Shown: positions 1-8,720 of the stretch, piece after piece
Numbering within the stretch: the first letter of the stretch is position 1
Layout: every line of letters begins with the position of its first letter
Assembly (NCBI GenBank): GCA_037576215.1
Contig: JBANDB010000010.1
Location: 2,728,001-2,792,000, forward strand
Direction of reading: 5' to 3'
Source: Armillaria gallica
Lineage: Eukaryota > Basidiomycota > Agaricomycetes > Agaricales > Physalacriaceae
Length of the DNA: 64,000 nt
Notes under the pieces: generated by a model
Told to the model about the DNA's origin: nothing
Database searches by the model: none
What the model saw: the letters and a program-made list of their open reading frames with translations, nothing else
Program-made: the position numbers and the translations under genes

Positions 1-2613
1 TGTAGTCAGCAGAACGCACGACTGGAGTACTACCAGTAAAGAGCTCCGGGCGATGGTCGTACATAGGACCACGAAATAGAGAATAAAGGAGGGCGATGTG
101 TCGGCATTGTTGGAAGGGCGACAACGGAGAGTCGACGGTCAAGATCTTGACTGTGTGAAAAGTCGCTAAGTCACTTTATATCTGAGCTTTCACGATGCCG
201 TGACTATGCAGAACATGGTACCGTTCCAATAACTGACTGATATCTTGTCGGCGAGCGGATTCATAAAACCTCCATTGATTTGTCGGCGGTCATTCAAGCA
301 CAATATTTAACCATATCGATGTAAACCTGCGTTCCGACGTTAGCCTCGCCTAAGATACTCACTGGAGGACTGAACATACAAAGTCCGAAGATTGCAGATA
401 TGCACATAATATCCAACACCACTGGCTTGGACGAAGATGATGAGTATCGTCATGTACCACATCGATTACGACCTAGTTCACCAGCGTCTGACAATTCATA
501 GCAAATAGATCCATTCCTAGGGAGCCAAATACGAACTTACGTTTTGCGGGACTTGCCAGGCAGGGCAATCATAATGCTGTGATATGTTTTGTACCATCAG
601 ACTCTTATTTTCGAAGACAACGCACGCCCTAGTTCAACGTACTCAATCAACCGGGGATCATCCGTAGGATTTCGCTGATTTTCATCCATTTTCCCCTAGT
701 CGTTCGTGTAGAAAGACGGCCCGAAAAAGCCCATTGGTCATGGTTGTCTGGTTTCGAGAATCCAGCTGCGGAGGCTGGGAGCGTGAGCAGGGACCACTGT
801 CATGACTTGCCGTCACGAAAACGCGCGCAGAACGCTCTTTGCCTTCCAGTTTGTCAACAGTCATTCACACCTTCAACGTTCAATGGGCCTCACGCTTCTC
901 AAATCCCATGCGACGTCTATTGCATTTCGTCTGGCCCTATTATTGCTCCCCCAACGACCGTGCCCAGCTTCGACGCTTGTCCAAGTCACCGAGCTGCAAA
1001 TGAAGGACGGGCGTGTTTGGACGATCCGAAGAGACTCTTTCTTAGTCTAACTTCTACGTGGATATGCTCAAATACTGCTTGCAGTGCCGTGCTAATTAGT
1101 TCCCTGGCATTTGTTAATATAAGTCGACTTGGTCTTTGCTACAGCCAGCGTACCGGCCCATGATTGGACAGACTTTGAGGTGCTATCACCCTCCGTAAAA
1201 CGCTCTCGGTATGTCTTCGGGGTCGGCTCATACGCAGCGATAATGACGGGGATTATTCAGGGAGGATACAGGGTGCGTTCATCGTTCTCTATTGCGTCTA
1301 TTTCCGCTCAGCTCTGTGTTCTCTTGGTGTTCTTATAATTGTGCCAGCGTATCTCAATCCTGGAATACGATAGGCCTGAAAAACATCCACACCAGCTACA
1401 CCTATTCTCCTCGGCCGTTTTCCATACGATAGCTCACGGAAGGATTCTCGCACAACGTTCCACCCCCCTCTCCCCGATTTCATAGAGAGCGACAGGACAG
1501 GCCCCAGCCTCGTATCGGCGCATTGATATGGCTCTCCGGCTGACTAACTCGTCACGGTAGTGCATCCGGCCCTGTTGCCAGATTATTTCCAACATTTCCA
1601 TCTCGGCTCGTTCGCATCGAACCCATCGCATAATATCATTTCTGAACATTCATTGGATCCCGGTTTACGAATACGTCGTCTTCCAAGTCGGCCATTGGCG
1701 GATCCAAGGCTTGTTTATGGGCACCTGTGCAACTATTGGATGTCAGAATACTAAAGAAATCGACGGTAAGCCATGTTTATTAGGTTCCAGCTCGACTATA
1801 ACGATCTGAGGTCACCTTGCTTTAGAAAGCTGCCTTCGAAGGCCTTCACTGCGGACAGTTCAAGGTGTTGGATATTCACCACTAACTTGATGAGACATCA
1901 GCTAGAGATCGCCGTCAGGCCGTCGATGGACAGATTCTTGCCGACGTGAGAATGACTGATGTTCGACGTCACAGTAACAAAGAGGCCTGACGGTGCGTAC
2001 TCGTTCGGTTCTGCAAATTCAGTAATTTTATCTGGGCCTAAGATATTCGATCGACGCAGCTCATTCTTGGTGAATTCAAGGATGTGCAGAATGTCCTGTT
2101 GGCCGAAACGTGGCTGGCAGAGATTTGCCTCTCCTCTGACTCAGACAATGCCTCAGCCGTCCCTTCTATTGTTGCTGAGATGATTCGAAAGAAGTTGGCG
2201 AGGCGCCGGGCGGACCCGCTCTCTCGCTACACAGTGGCGGGATGTCACTTCTTGTAGGTATTGATGAGAACGTCCGGAAGCACGAGACGCCCAAAGTGGT
2301 GGACGTAATCGACTCGGCACTTTTTGGCATCAAATTCTGTTAGGCTCTGTTCTGGCCAACAATCTTCCCTAGATTCATCCAAGAGCAATATTCACTTTCC
2401 GTTGCCATACCACGTTATCTCGTACCCCAGTCCAATCTGGATTTACTCGGGGTTCTTGTTCTGAGCCGTCGACTGACCTTCCTTCAACAGACGCTCTTGT
2501 TCCTGCTCTACTTCCTTCCTTCCTCACTGTCCAAAGTCGGCGTATGTGGTGGGGTATCTTCCTGAGGGCCTTAATCATCGGTACGCGTCTAATCGAAGAA
2601 CGTTACTCTGAAC
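1..2613. other. No supportable gene; 5' part of duplicated block A
   Basis: No reading frame here is convincing. Frames of 60-140 codons exist on both strands but do not resemble a known family and are interrupted in the related sequence of block B. From about position 200 the sequence aligns at nucleotide level to 39430 onward. CpG dinucleotides are frequent, unlike in the related sequence at 9080-9750. Confidence 0.5.
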
Positions 2614-2880
2614 ATGCTCGAGCGGCTTCTGAGAGATGGATGGTGTGTGGACTCCGGTTTAGCAGGTACAATAGAGGGTTCTCTGCGGTTCACAACAATT
2701 CGTTCTGACAATTCATATTTCACGAAGGAAAACAATATTGTTTACGATGAGACCGACAGATATGTGTTACTCTATGACGATTCGAAGACTACTGCGTGGA
2801 TTTTCCGATGAATTTTATTGGGCGCTTAACTCAGATGAGGGTTTAGCGCTGGGAAGTAAGTATCCCGGCAGTTCCAGTTT
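2614..2880 (+). repeat. Unit 1 of a dispersed internal direct repeat (unit 2 near 4240-4480)
   Basis: The stretch beginning AGGTACAATAGAG, followed by ACGAAGGAAAACAATATTG and GACCGACAGATATGTG, recurs in diverged form near 4240-4480 of the same block; both units are also present in block B (41990-42220 and 43585-43810). A short plus-strand frame (2614-2811) covers the first unit. After its stop, another frame reads on with acidic residues (SDEFYWALNSDEG), which suggests an old frameshift or intron in decayed coding sequence. No family is recognised. Confidence 0.45.
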
Positions 2881-3266
2881 GCCGTGATGATACTCATCTG
2901 CTTATCACAGGTCCCAAGTAATTGATGTGTTTGGTATTCGTATGTTTGAATTCTTCCTGCGGCGATATCACACCAGGCTAATAGCGGCTATACACAGGTC
3001 ATCATGAATACAAACGGCGCCTAGCAGCGAAACCGTGGGGTTTCCTTCAACGGTAACGATTTACCTTCGGAATTTGGCTTCCCGGCTTGCCGGAGCCCAG
3101 GCCGAATATAGCCGGACTTAGCCTGTGCGCTTCTTCCACCATCACCATCACCTCGCGTTTTCGGACTTTTTCCCCATTGCTTCCGCTTGTCTTTCATAAT
3201 GCTTATCTCCCTTGGCAGCTTCAGTCATTTCCAGTTAATGAATGAAGACTCAATTCTCAACGTTCG

Positions 3267-3895
3267 TTACCGGTCGTCTTTGGGAGCAAGATGCAGTGTA
3301 AACATGGTAAGTACAGCTAGCTCTGAGAATGGCCTCCACATCCTCATCATTATGGTTTCATAGATTTGCTCAGCTGTCGCTCTCGCCACGGTGCAATGCG
3401 CTAGGATGATGTACGAACCCGAGAAGAACGCGAGATCAACAACTCGGGCGTAATACCTGCAATCCTCTATTCGGTTCATCTCGTAACCCTATTCCCATGG
3501 ATGCTCCATCGACATCACACGGTACGTTTCTTCCCTCCGGTCTGATAGATTCCATTTATCTTCGTATCACACAAGGTTTATCAGCCTGTCCTCGGTCGCA
3601 TCGCGGGATGAACTGAGTAACCGAGGACGAGCAAGAAGCAACGGCTTCATGCCGCAATGTCGATATGCGATGTAGTTGAAACGAGCTCAAGATCGCAGTC
3701 AGGGATGACGGAACAAAATAAAATTTCACAGGTGCGTCTATTCCTCGCTTCTTGCTGATTATCTCTAACAGAGGAGGAGGTTGTTAGTATGTTCATATTG
3801 TCGTATGGAGTATCCTCGATGAATAGAAGTCTATCTCCGAAGACTCTGCCATTCACTTCGCGACCCCTCTTGACAAGCACACCCGATGAGTTCAC
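3267..3895 (-). pseudogene. Conserved minus-strand coding remnant, unassigned
   Basis: Two minus-strand frames (3647-3895 and 3267-3479) are conserved at protein level in block B (42869-43210 and 42556-42744). Shared motifs include KRGREVN-RVFGDRLLFIED followed by TPYDNMN in the first, and GSYIILA-CT-ARATAEQ followed by SELAVLTMF in the second. They may be two exons of one gene, but a splice model was not resolved. A more decayed third copy lies near 61885-62300. I do not recognise the family. Confidence 0.4.
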
Positions 3896-3955
3896 TCGAC
3901 ACAGTCGGCGTCAGTCCTCAAAATAAAGGGGGCCGTGCATGCATGCCAAAAAAAC

Positions 3956-4108
3956 AACTTGACAGCGACGTCGATGCTCGTAGAGTTGTCTATTTGTACA
4001 CGATGTTCTGTCCCGCTTTTGCTTTCCCAACAGCTGATTGTCGATCATAAAAACATAGGAAGTGATTACTATTCACTCGATAACCCGATTGTACGTCGCT
4101 TTCGATAA
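3956..4108 (+). pseudogene. Conserved 50-codon plus-strand frame ending NPIVRRFR
   Basis: This stretch aligns codon for codon with 43256-43408 without any indel over 50 codons, and both end at the same TAA after NPIVRRFR. The changes include several conservative ones (IVDHKN versus IVDDRN, YYSLDNP versus YYSPDNP). In block B the frame extends upstream to an ATG at 43202; here the upstream frame is disrupted. It could be the C-terminal exon of a gene. The family is unknown, and the opposite strand of the neighbouring sequence also carries conserved frames. Confidence 0.35.
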
Positions 4109-4358
4109 GTCCCAGCCATCGACTGACTGTTCTGTAATAAGCTACTTTCATGATCGCCACCCGTATACATGCACTGTGCATACTCGACACTCTGGGAAAT
4201 TTTGTGATCAGCTGATACTATGGTAGTCGTCTTCAAACGTGCTCGAACTCAGGTACAATAGAGCTGTTCTCTGCGATTGATTTTAGTTCGTCCTTACTAT
4301 TTATGCGTGACGAAGGAAAGCAATGTATTCATATCGAGATCGACAGATATGTCTAACT

Positions 4359-5260
4359 TTACGACAATTCCAAGACCACGGGAATTTTCCTGTGGCATTT
4401 ACGATAATTTTCGTGCGCATAAATCTCATGACGGTCTGGCACTGTAAGATATTTCGTCAGGTCCAGGTGGTGGCAACTATACTCATCTTTGCAGCAGTGC
4501 GATCTCTCGCTGAGAAGGACCGTGCGAAGTTTTGACTCCCAAAACAGCGGGGGTCCGAGTCTCGGGATGCTGCGTGTGAGGGAGAAGGCCTGGAGGCCGG
4601 AACATATAATTGGGTTGCATGGAGGAGTCAGACGACGCGGTAAAATGGGGCCAACGTGAAGTTGGATCTCGTGCATGCACTGGAATGGGAGTCTCAACGC
4701 AGACACGTACGGGCAAGGATTCTCAATGATGCCAAAGGAGCAGCCCGTATGTGAATTACGCCATTGCCTGGCGAGCGCAATTGACGGGGAGTAACTACAG
4801 CACTCCTCATTTCCATAATCACCATCCGGGTTTTCAAGGCTTCCTTGGGCATCCGTGCTGCCTCCCTGGATTCTAAGATTACCGTTGTCGTCCTTTGGAT
4901 GCATCCCTGGGGGTGCGTGCTCGTAGTCGGACTTGCAGCAAGTTCGACACTGCGTCGAGCTAATCCAGCGGTAGATTTGGCTGGTATTGGACTTGCATAG
5001 TCGGGCCAAGGGGTATCCACAGTCTGAACACCAGCAGCCGTGGGTACGCCGTTATCTGTTACCCAAATCGTTAGGACGCGAGATGAAGGGAACGTACGTT
5101 GGGGAGCCCCGTCTGTGCTCCCCGAGTCGAAACGAATAGTTTTCGATGACCTCTGCTCAAAACGAACCTCTATCGGCGACATCGACACGTCATCCGACAC
5201 GCGTTCATCCTCCACAGGCTTCGAAAATGTTGTATTCAGGATTAGGGATGGTTGACGACT
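4359..5260 (-). pseudogene. Cys-rich putative zinc-binding protein remnant (copy A)
   Basis: A minus-strand exon starting at 5038 encodes CWCSDCGYPLARLC, then about 20 residues later QCRTCCKSDYEHAPP and PKDDNG. The clustered cysteines (CxCxxC, LC, CxxCC) look like a small zinc-binding module. The upstream exon ends ...FDSGSTDGAPQ at 5098. A 59-nt intron (5097-5039) with GTACGT donor and CTAAC branch-like motif would join the frames. In this copy the acceptor dinucleotide reads CG instead of AG, so splicing should fail; block B keeps TAG there. Downstream the frame stays open to 4359 and shares KLRTVLLSE and LTKYLT with block B. The family is not recognised. Confidence 0.45.
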
Positions 5261-5346
5261 GTTGGGCTAGCGATGCGGGAGCCGTTGAGATGGCCGTGGT
5301 GCTGGATATATGTCGATAATGGCCACAGATGTCATGAGAGGAGGGT

Positions 5347-5958
5347 TCAAAGCGAAAGAAAGAAAAAGGCTTCGAGGACGTTAAGCGTGGTTGGCAATAT
5401 CTGTTTAGTTACCGGCCGGTTATTCATCGGACCGGTAGGCAACGGACCGGTAACCGATGTTGACGTAGCCATCTTCCCAAATTCCTCCCACCATGGCGAT
5501 TCCACGGCTTGTTCGTGGCAACGTCCATTCATCTCCTCGCCGTAACTCAATCTTCTGCCTCGAGATGGCTCCTTATCGTACTCTGAGGACCAATCCCCCC
5601 CTCGAATATGTGTGCTAGAACTTCGGCATGATCTCGTTTCGGATCGTGAGTGGGATTTGAGGGTGGATGATTCGGAGAGATGACCCAACGAGGTCTCCTG
5701 GGTGAGAGGTGCGTGGAGCTGCAGCTTCCCTCGGCTTTGTCGTTCTGATTCCAGGAAAGGGCGCGTCATTGGAGCTCCTTTTGATTTGCTGTACCACGAC
5801 GGCAGATCCGAGATGGAAGTCCCGTTGTTGTCAGGAGCCATGTAGGCACCTAGACTGAGGTAGAAGTCCCGTAACGTTTGCGTGCAATAGACGTCGTTTG
5901 ATTCCCGATACACTCTATACGGAGCATAATTTGCGAAACGGGTAGTAGAACCAAGCAA
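5347..5958 (-). other. Open frame of 203 codons, hypothetical
   Basis: This minus-strand frame is open for 203 codons but begins at TTG rather than ATG. Its first ~60 residues (containing NYAPYRVYRESND) and a middle part (CHEQAVES-WWEE) are recognisable in block B on the same strand, where the frame is broken by stops and indels. That conservation suggests decayed coding sequence rather than chance, but no domain is recognised. It lies about 470 bp upstream of HET copy A, pointing away from it. Confidence 0.3.
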
Positions 5959-6034
5959 TGCCTAGGTGCTGTTACATTCCGCCATTCTTCTATCTGTACC
6001 TAAGTATCAGCCTTCTTCAAGCAATCTAGAAGAC

Positions 6035-6390
6035 TCAGCACCTTGAGGTTTTCGTGGACAACGCCAACTTGGACACCGAGGTCCTTGATGTGACCGATGC
6101 TATGCGCCATCTGGGCATAGAGGCTTGGGTCGATAAGGAGCCTGTATTCTTTTCGGTGACGGGTATCCGAACATCGTCGGGGTTGAGCAACAAGAGGAAA
6201 TCAATGAAATCTCCGCGTGTGTACCACGTGTCTCCAGCATGCAGCAGTACGTACATGCAGCACGTTGTTTACACGCCTCGCATTGGCCTTCGAGATTCGT
6301 ACTTTGCACGTTCCTGCCTCACGATAAGCACCTCTTCCTTCCGCACTCCCTTGAACGTGTGTCTGGGCAGGCTTGGAAGTGCGAAATAGT
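6035..6390. other. Stretch conserved with block B upstream of HET; coding strand unresolved
   Basis: The stretch aligns with 45470-45790. On the plus strand both copies read LE-F-DNA-L...VLDVTD-M then EPVF-SVT-IRT, with an in-frame 12-nt length difference. On the minus strand both read VTEKNTGSLS or VTDKNTGSLS, plus a QCEACK motif and a KGVRKEEVL motif in neighbouring frames. Because both strands look partly constrained, I do not assign a gene. It could be an upstream exon of HET or a divergent gene. Confidence 0.3.
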
Positions 6391-6432
6391 GCGTGAAGTT
6401 ATTCACTGTCTTTTCGAGGACTCAGGAGAGCG

Positions 6433-8071
6433 ATGTTAGCACCGATCCACTACATCAAGTCGAAAGGAAAACGTCGACGCTCCGTCTTTTCGACCTCACG
6501 GACGATGAAGGAATTATCTGCTGACACAATATTTGATTCGGAGCAGAATGCGAACATAGCCACACCTTCAGAGACTCAAAGTGAGATACTTCACGCCCGC
6601 AGTAATTCTACTGCAACAATTGGCGAGATCATCTCAGAAGTGATACCTGCCTACTCATCTAGCTTGCGACTAGAATCATCTTCGAAATCGTTGGTTGCAG
6701 ATCCTCAAAGTAGTTTTGAGGATTCTGATGATACTTCGGGTGATTCTGACATGACGTCTTACGTGCCTCGTCATCGTCGTTGGCCGCCAAAGGTACGTCA
6801 GTCCGCAAGTACACAATGGCAACTTGATAACATGTTTCCAGGACATCGCATTTCCTAAAGTCAAAATCTCGGCCTTCATTGAGACCGGCCGGGAAAAATC
6901 ATCGATAATGGTTCCAAAGCAAAGGTCCTACACCAGTCGACATCCCGTTATACCATCCTCCCTCGCCGACACTCCCTGCGCTACCCAGGGCATTCAAGGG
7001 GTCCTAGATAGACTGAACGCGACCCTTCAAACATCATATACCCTTGACACCCCATCTCTCCGCTCCATTCTTGAAGACTGTGTTGAGAAGAACTATGACT
7101 TTGGGACTGCATATGGTTGTCTTCGCCAGATATGGTACACTGCTCACTGCAGCAACATCCGAGATGAACTCAGCAGACATGAACAGATGGACAGGAAGAT
7201 GCGACAGAAAGCACTGGCGGGTAACCGGATTGTCAACCCTGATTTGCCACCTCGACTTGTATGGGACCTGTACAGCAATTGGGTTGTGCCATGGTGGGTC
7301 TGGGACATACGATGTTCACGGGAATGGCCCCAGCCAATATCACATGCATGGGTGGATGAGAAGGACCGCATGGATGTGATAACACCTATCAACAGGAAGG
7401 AGTGGCCTGTGCCCATCCCAAAGGGCACCAGTTTTGATCTCATTCGGATTGAGATGCTGAATCTGGGAGTGGAGTACACATGGCTGGATGTCCTCTGTTT
7501 GAGACAGAAAGGGGGGCCAAAGGAGGATCTACGTGTGGAGGAGTGGAAGCTGGATGTTCCCACAATTGGATATGTGTATTGGGATGCAAAGGTGGTGATC
7601 TACTTGAGTGGGCTAGGGCTCCCTTTGTGTCTGAAAGAGGGTGACTTGGACAGTGATCAGTGTTGGTTTCAACGTGCATGGACACTCCAGGAAGTCAGTG
7701 ATTCAAGGATCTCAATCATTGCTGGGGATACATCAGATGGACCAATGCATGCTCAGCCTATAGACAAGGATGGAAACTATGAGACTGTGCTGCTGACAAG
7801 GTTTCACAAGCAGTTAGGGCCAGCACAAGGTGGGAATGTGTTTGCTCAACTAACAGACATGCAGGGCCGAGTGTCAACATATCCTGTAGACAAAGTTGCA
7901 GGACTCACATTCCCTCTGAGGCCCATCTCAATACCAGCATACTATGAGAGTGAGTCTCTTGAGGATGCATGGACAGCACTGGTGAATGCAATGTACCCTT
8001 TCATGCGGGTGTCCCTTTTCTTGTTTTATCCTGGAGTAGGACTTGGTCACAAGAAGTGGAGACCTACATGA
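6433..8071 (+). CDS. HET-domain protein, copy A, C-terminally truncated by TGA
   Basis: Two exons (6433-6792 and 6842-8071) flank a 49-nt phase-0 intron with GTACGT donor and TTTCCAG acceptor; the same intron is present in copy B. The product is about 529 residues. The N-terminal ~120 are Ser/Asp-rich. The HET core lies at roughly residues 286-398, with SHAWVDEKDR, a WLDVLCLRQ motif, WKLDVPTIG and a closing RAWTLQEV. HET domains act in heterokaryon incompatibility and related regulated cell death in fungi. The TGA at 8069-8071 replaces the TGG (Trp) of copy B in RPTWEQ, removing ~145 residues that remain readable downstream. The start is the first in-frame ATG and is uncertain, because copy B lacks an equivalent. 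Function after truncation is unknown. Confidence 0.7.
6793..6841 (+). other. Intron of HET copy A (49 nt)
   Basis: GTACGT donor, CTTGATAAC branch-like stretch, TTTCCAG acceptor. Removing it joins WPPK to DIAFPK in frame. Copy B has a matching 49-nt intron at 46237-46285. Confidence 0.75.
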
Positions 8072-8506
8072 GAGCAGGTCATGACTGAACCTCTGCCACA
8101 GGATGCAAACTGTGATGTACTTGTTGGGCATGATGACAAGATAGATGAAGACTGGTTTGAAGCACTTTGCATTGAAAAAGGGTATGTGTGTAGGTTGGAT
8201 GTGGAATTAGCAGAAGGGGTGGATCGATGTGGTGAGTTGGTTGTTAAAAGTGTAGATGGGATACTACACACATTCACAATCCATGCCACCCATCAAATCC
8301 TGATACCTGAAGATGCATACACATTACTTGGTTGTGATACAGTTGACAGCAATGGTATAAGGCGACAACATTGGGCTATTGGATGGTGGTTGCCAAGAAA
8401 GAGATTTCAGAAAGTGTCAGTGGTCATGATGAATGATAAGAAAGATGTGGAAAGGCTGGCAGGTCTGGGTATTGTTCATACAAAGTCTTATAATATTCTT
8501 GTTTAA
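8072..8506 (+). pseudogene. Cut-off C-terminal part of HET copy A
   Basis: In frame with the truncated gene after the TGA, 144 codons stay open to TAA at 8504-8506 and match the end of copy B; both end SYNILV. The frame contains no further stop, so the nonsense change is probably recent or the sequence is occasionally read through. CpG is scarce here compared with exon 1. Confidence 0.65.
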
Positions 8507-8720
8507 TTTGAGTATTCATGGCTTCCAGTGACAGCCATCATGGTTTTAACATTCTGACCATCTTAAGAACCATGTCTGGATATCACTTGATTGGAAGGAC
8601 TGTTCTCACTGCTGTAGAGCCATAAATTTTCGAAATTGTGCAGAAACTGGATAATAGCACTGATATGCACAGTAAATTGCATTGAGAATGCTTCTGATGA
8701 TGGTGTTGTGAAGATATGGA

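Larger units (their letters stand above)
200..8720 (+). repeat. Segmental duplication, copy A (partner 39430-48160)
   Basis: Landmarks run in the same order in both copies. Examples are the GGTACCGTTCCAATAACTGA-like stretch near 220 and 39450, the GACCGACAGATATGTG stretch near 2755 and 42085, the NPIVRRFR-coding stretch near 4095 and 43395, and the HET gene at 6433 and 45961. Homology runs past the HET stop codon to about 8720/48160. The copies differ by many substitutions and small indels, so the duplication is not recent. Start and end are eye estimates. The block contains several frames that are conserved between copies but broken in one or both. Confidence 0.8.

Noticed and set aside
7144..7563. 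Minus-strand frame of 139 codons opposite the HET gene (also 46567-47010)
   Set aside because: Antisense shadow of HET exon 2; its conservation follows from the coding strand.
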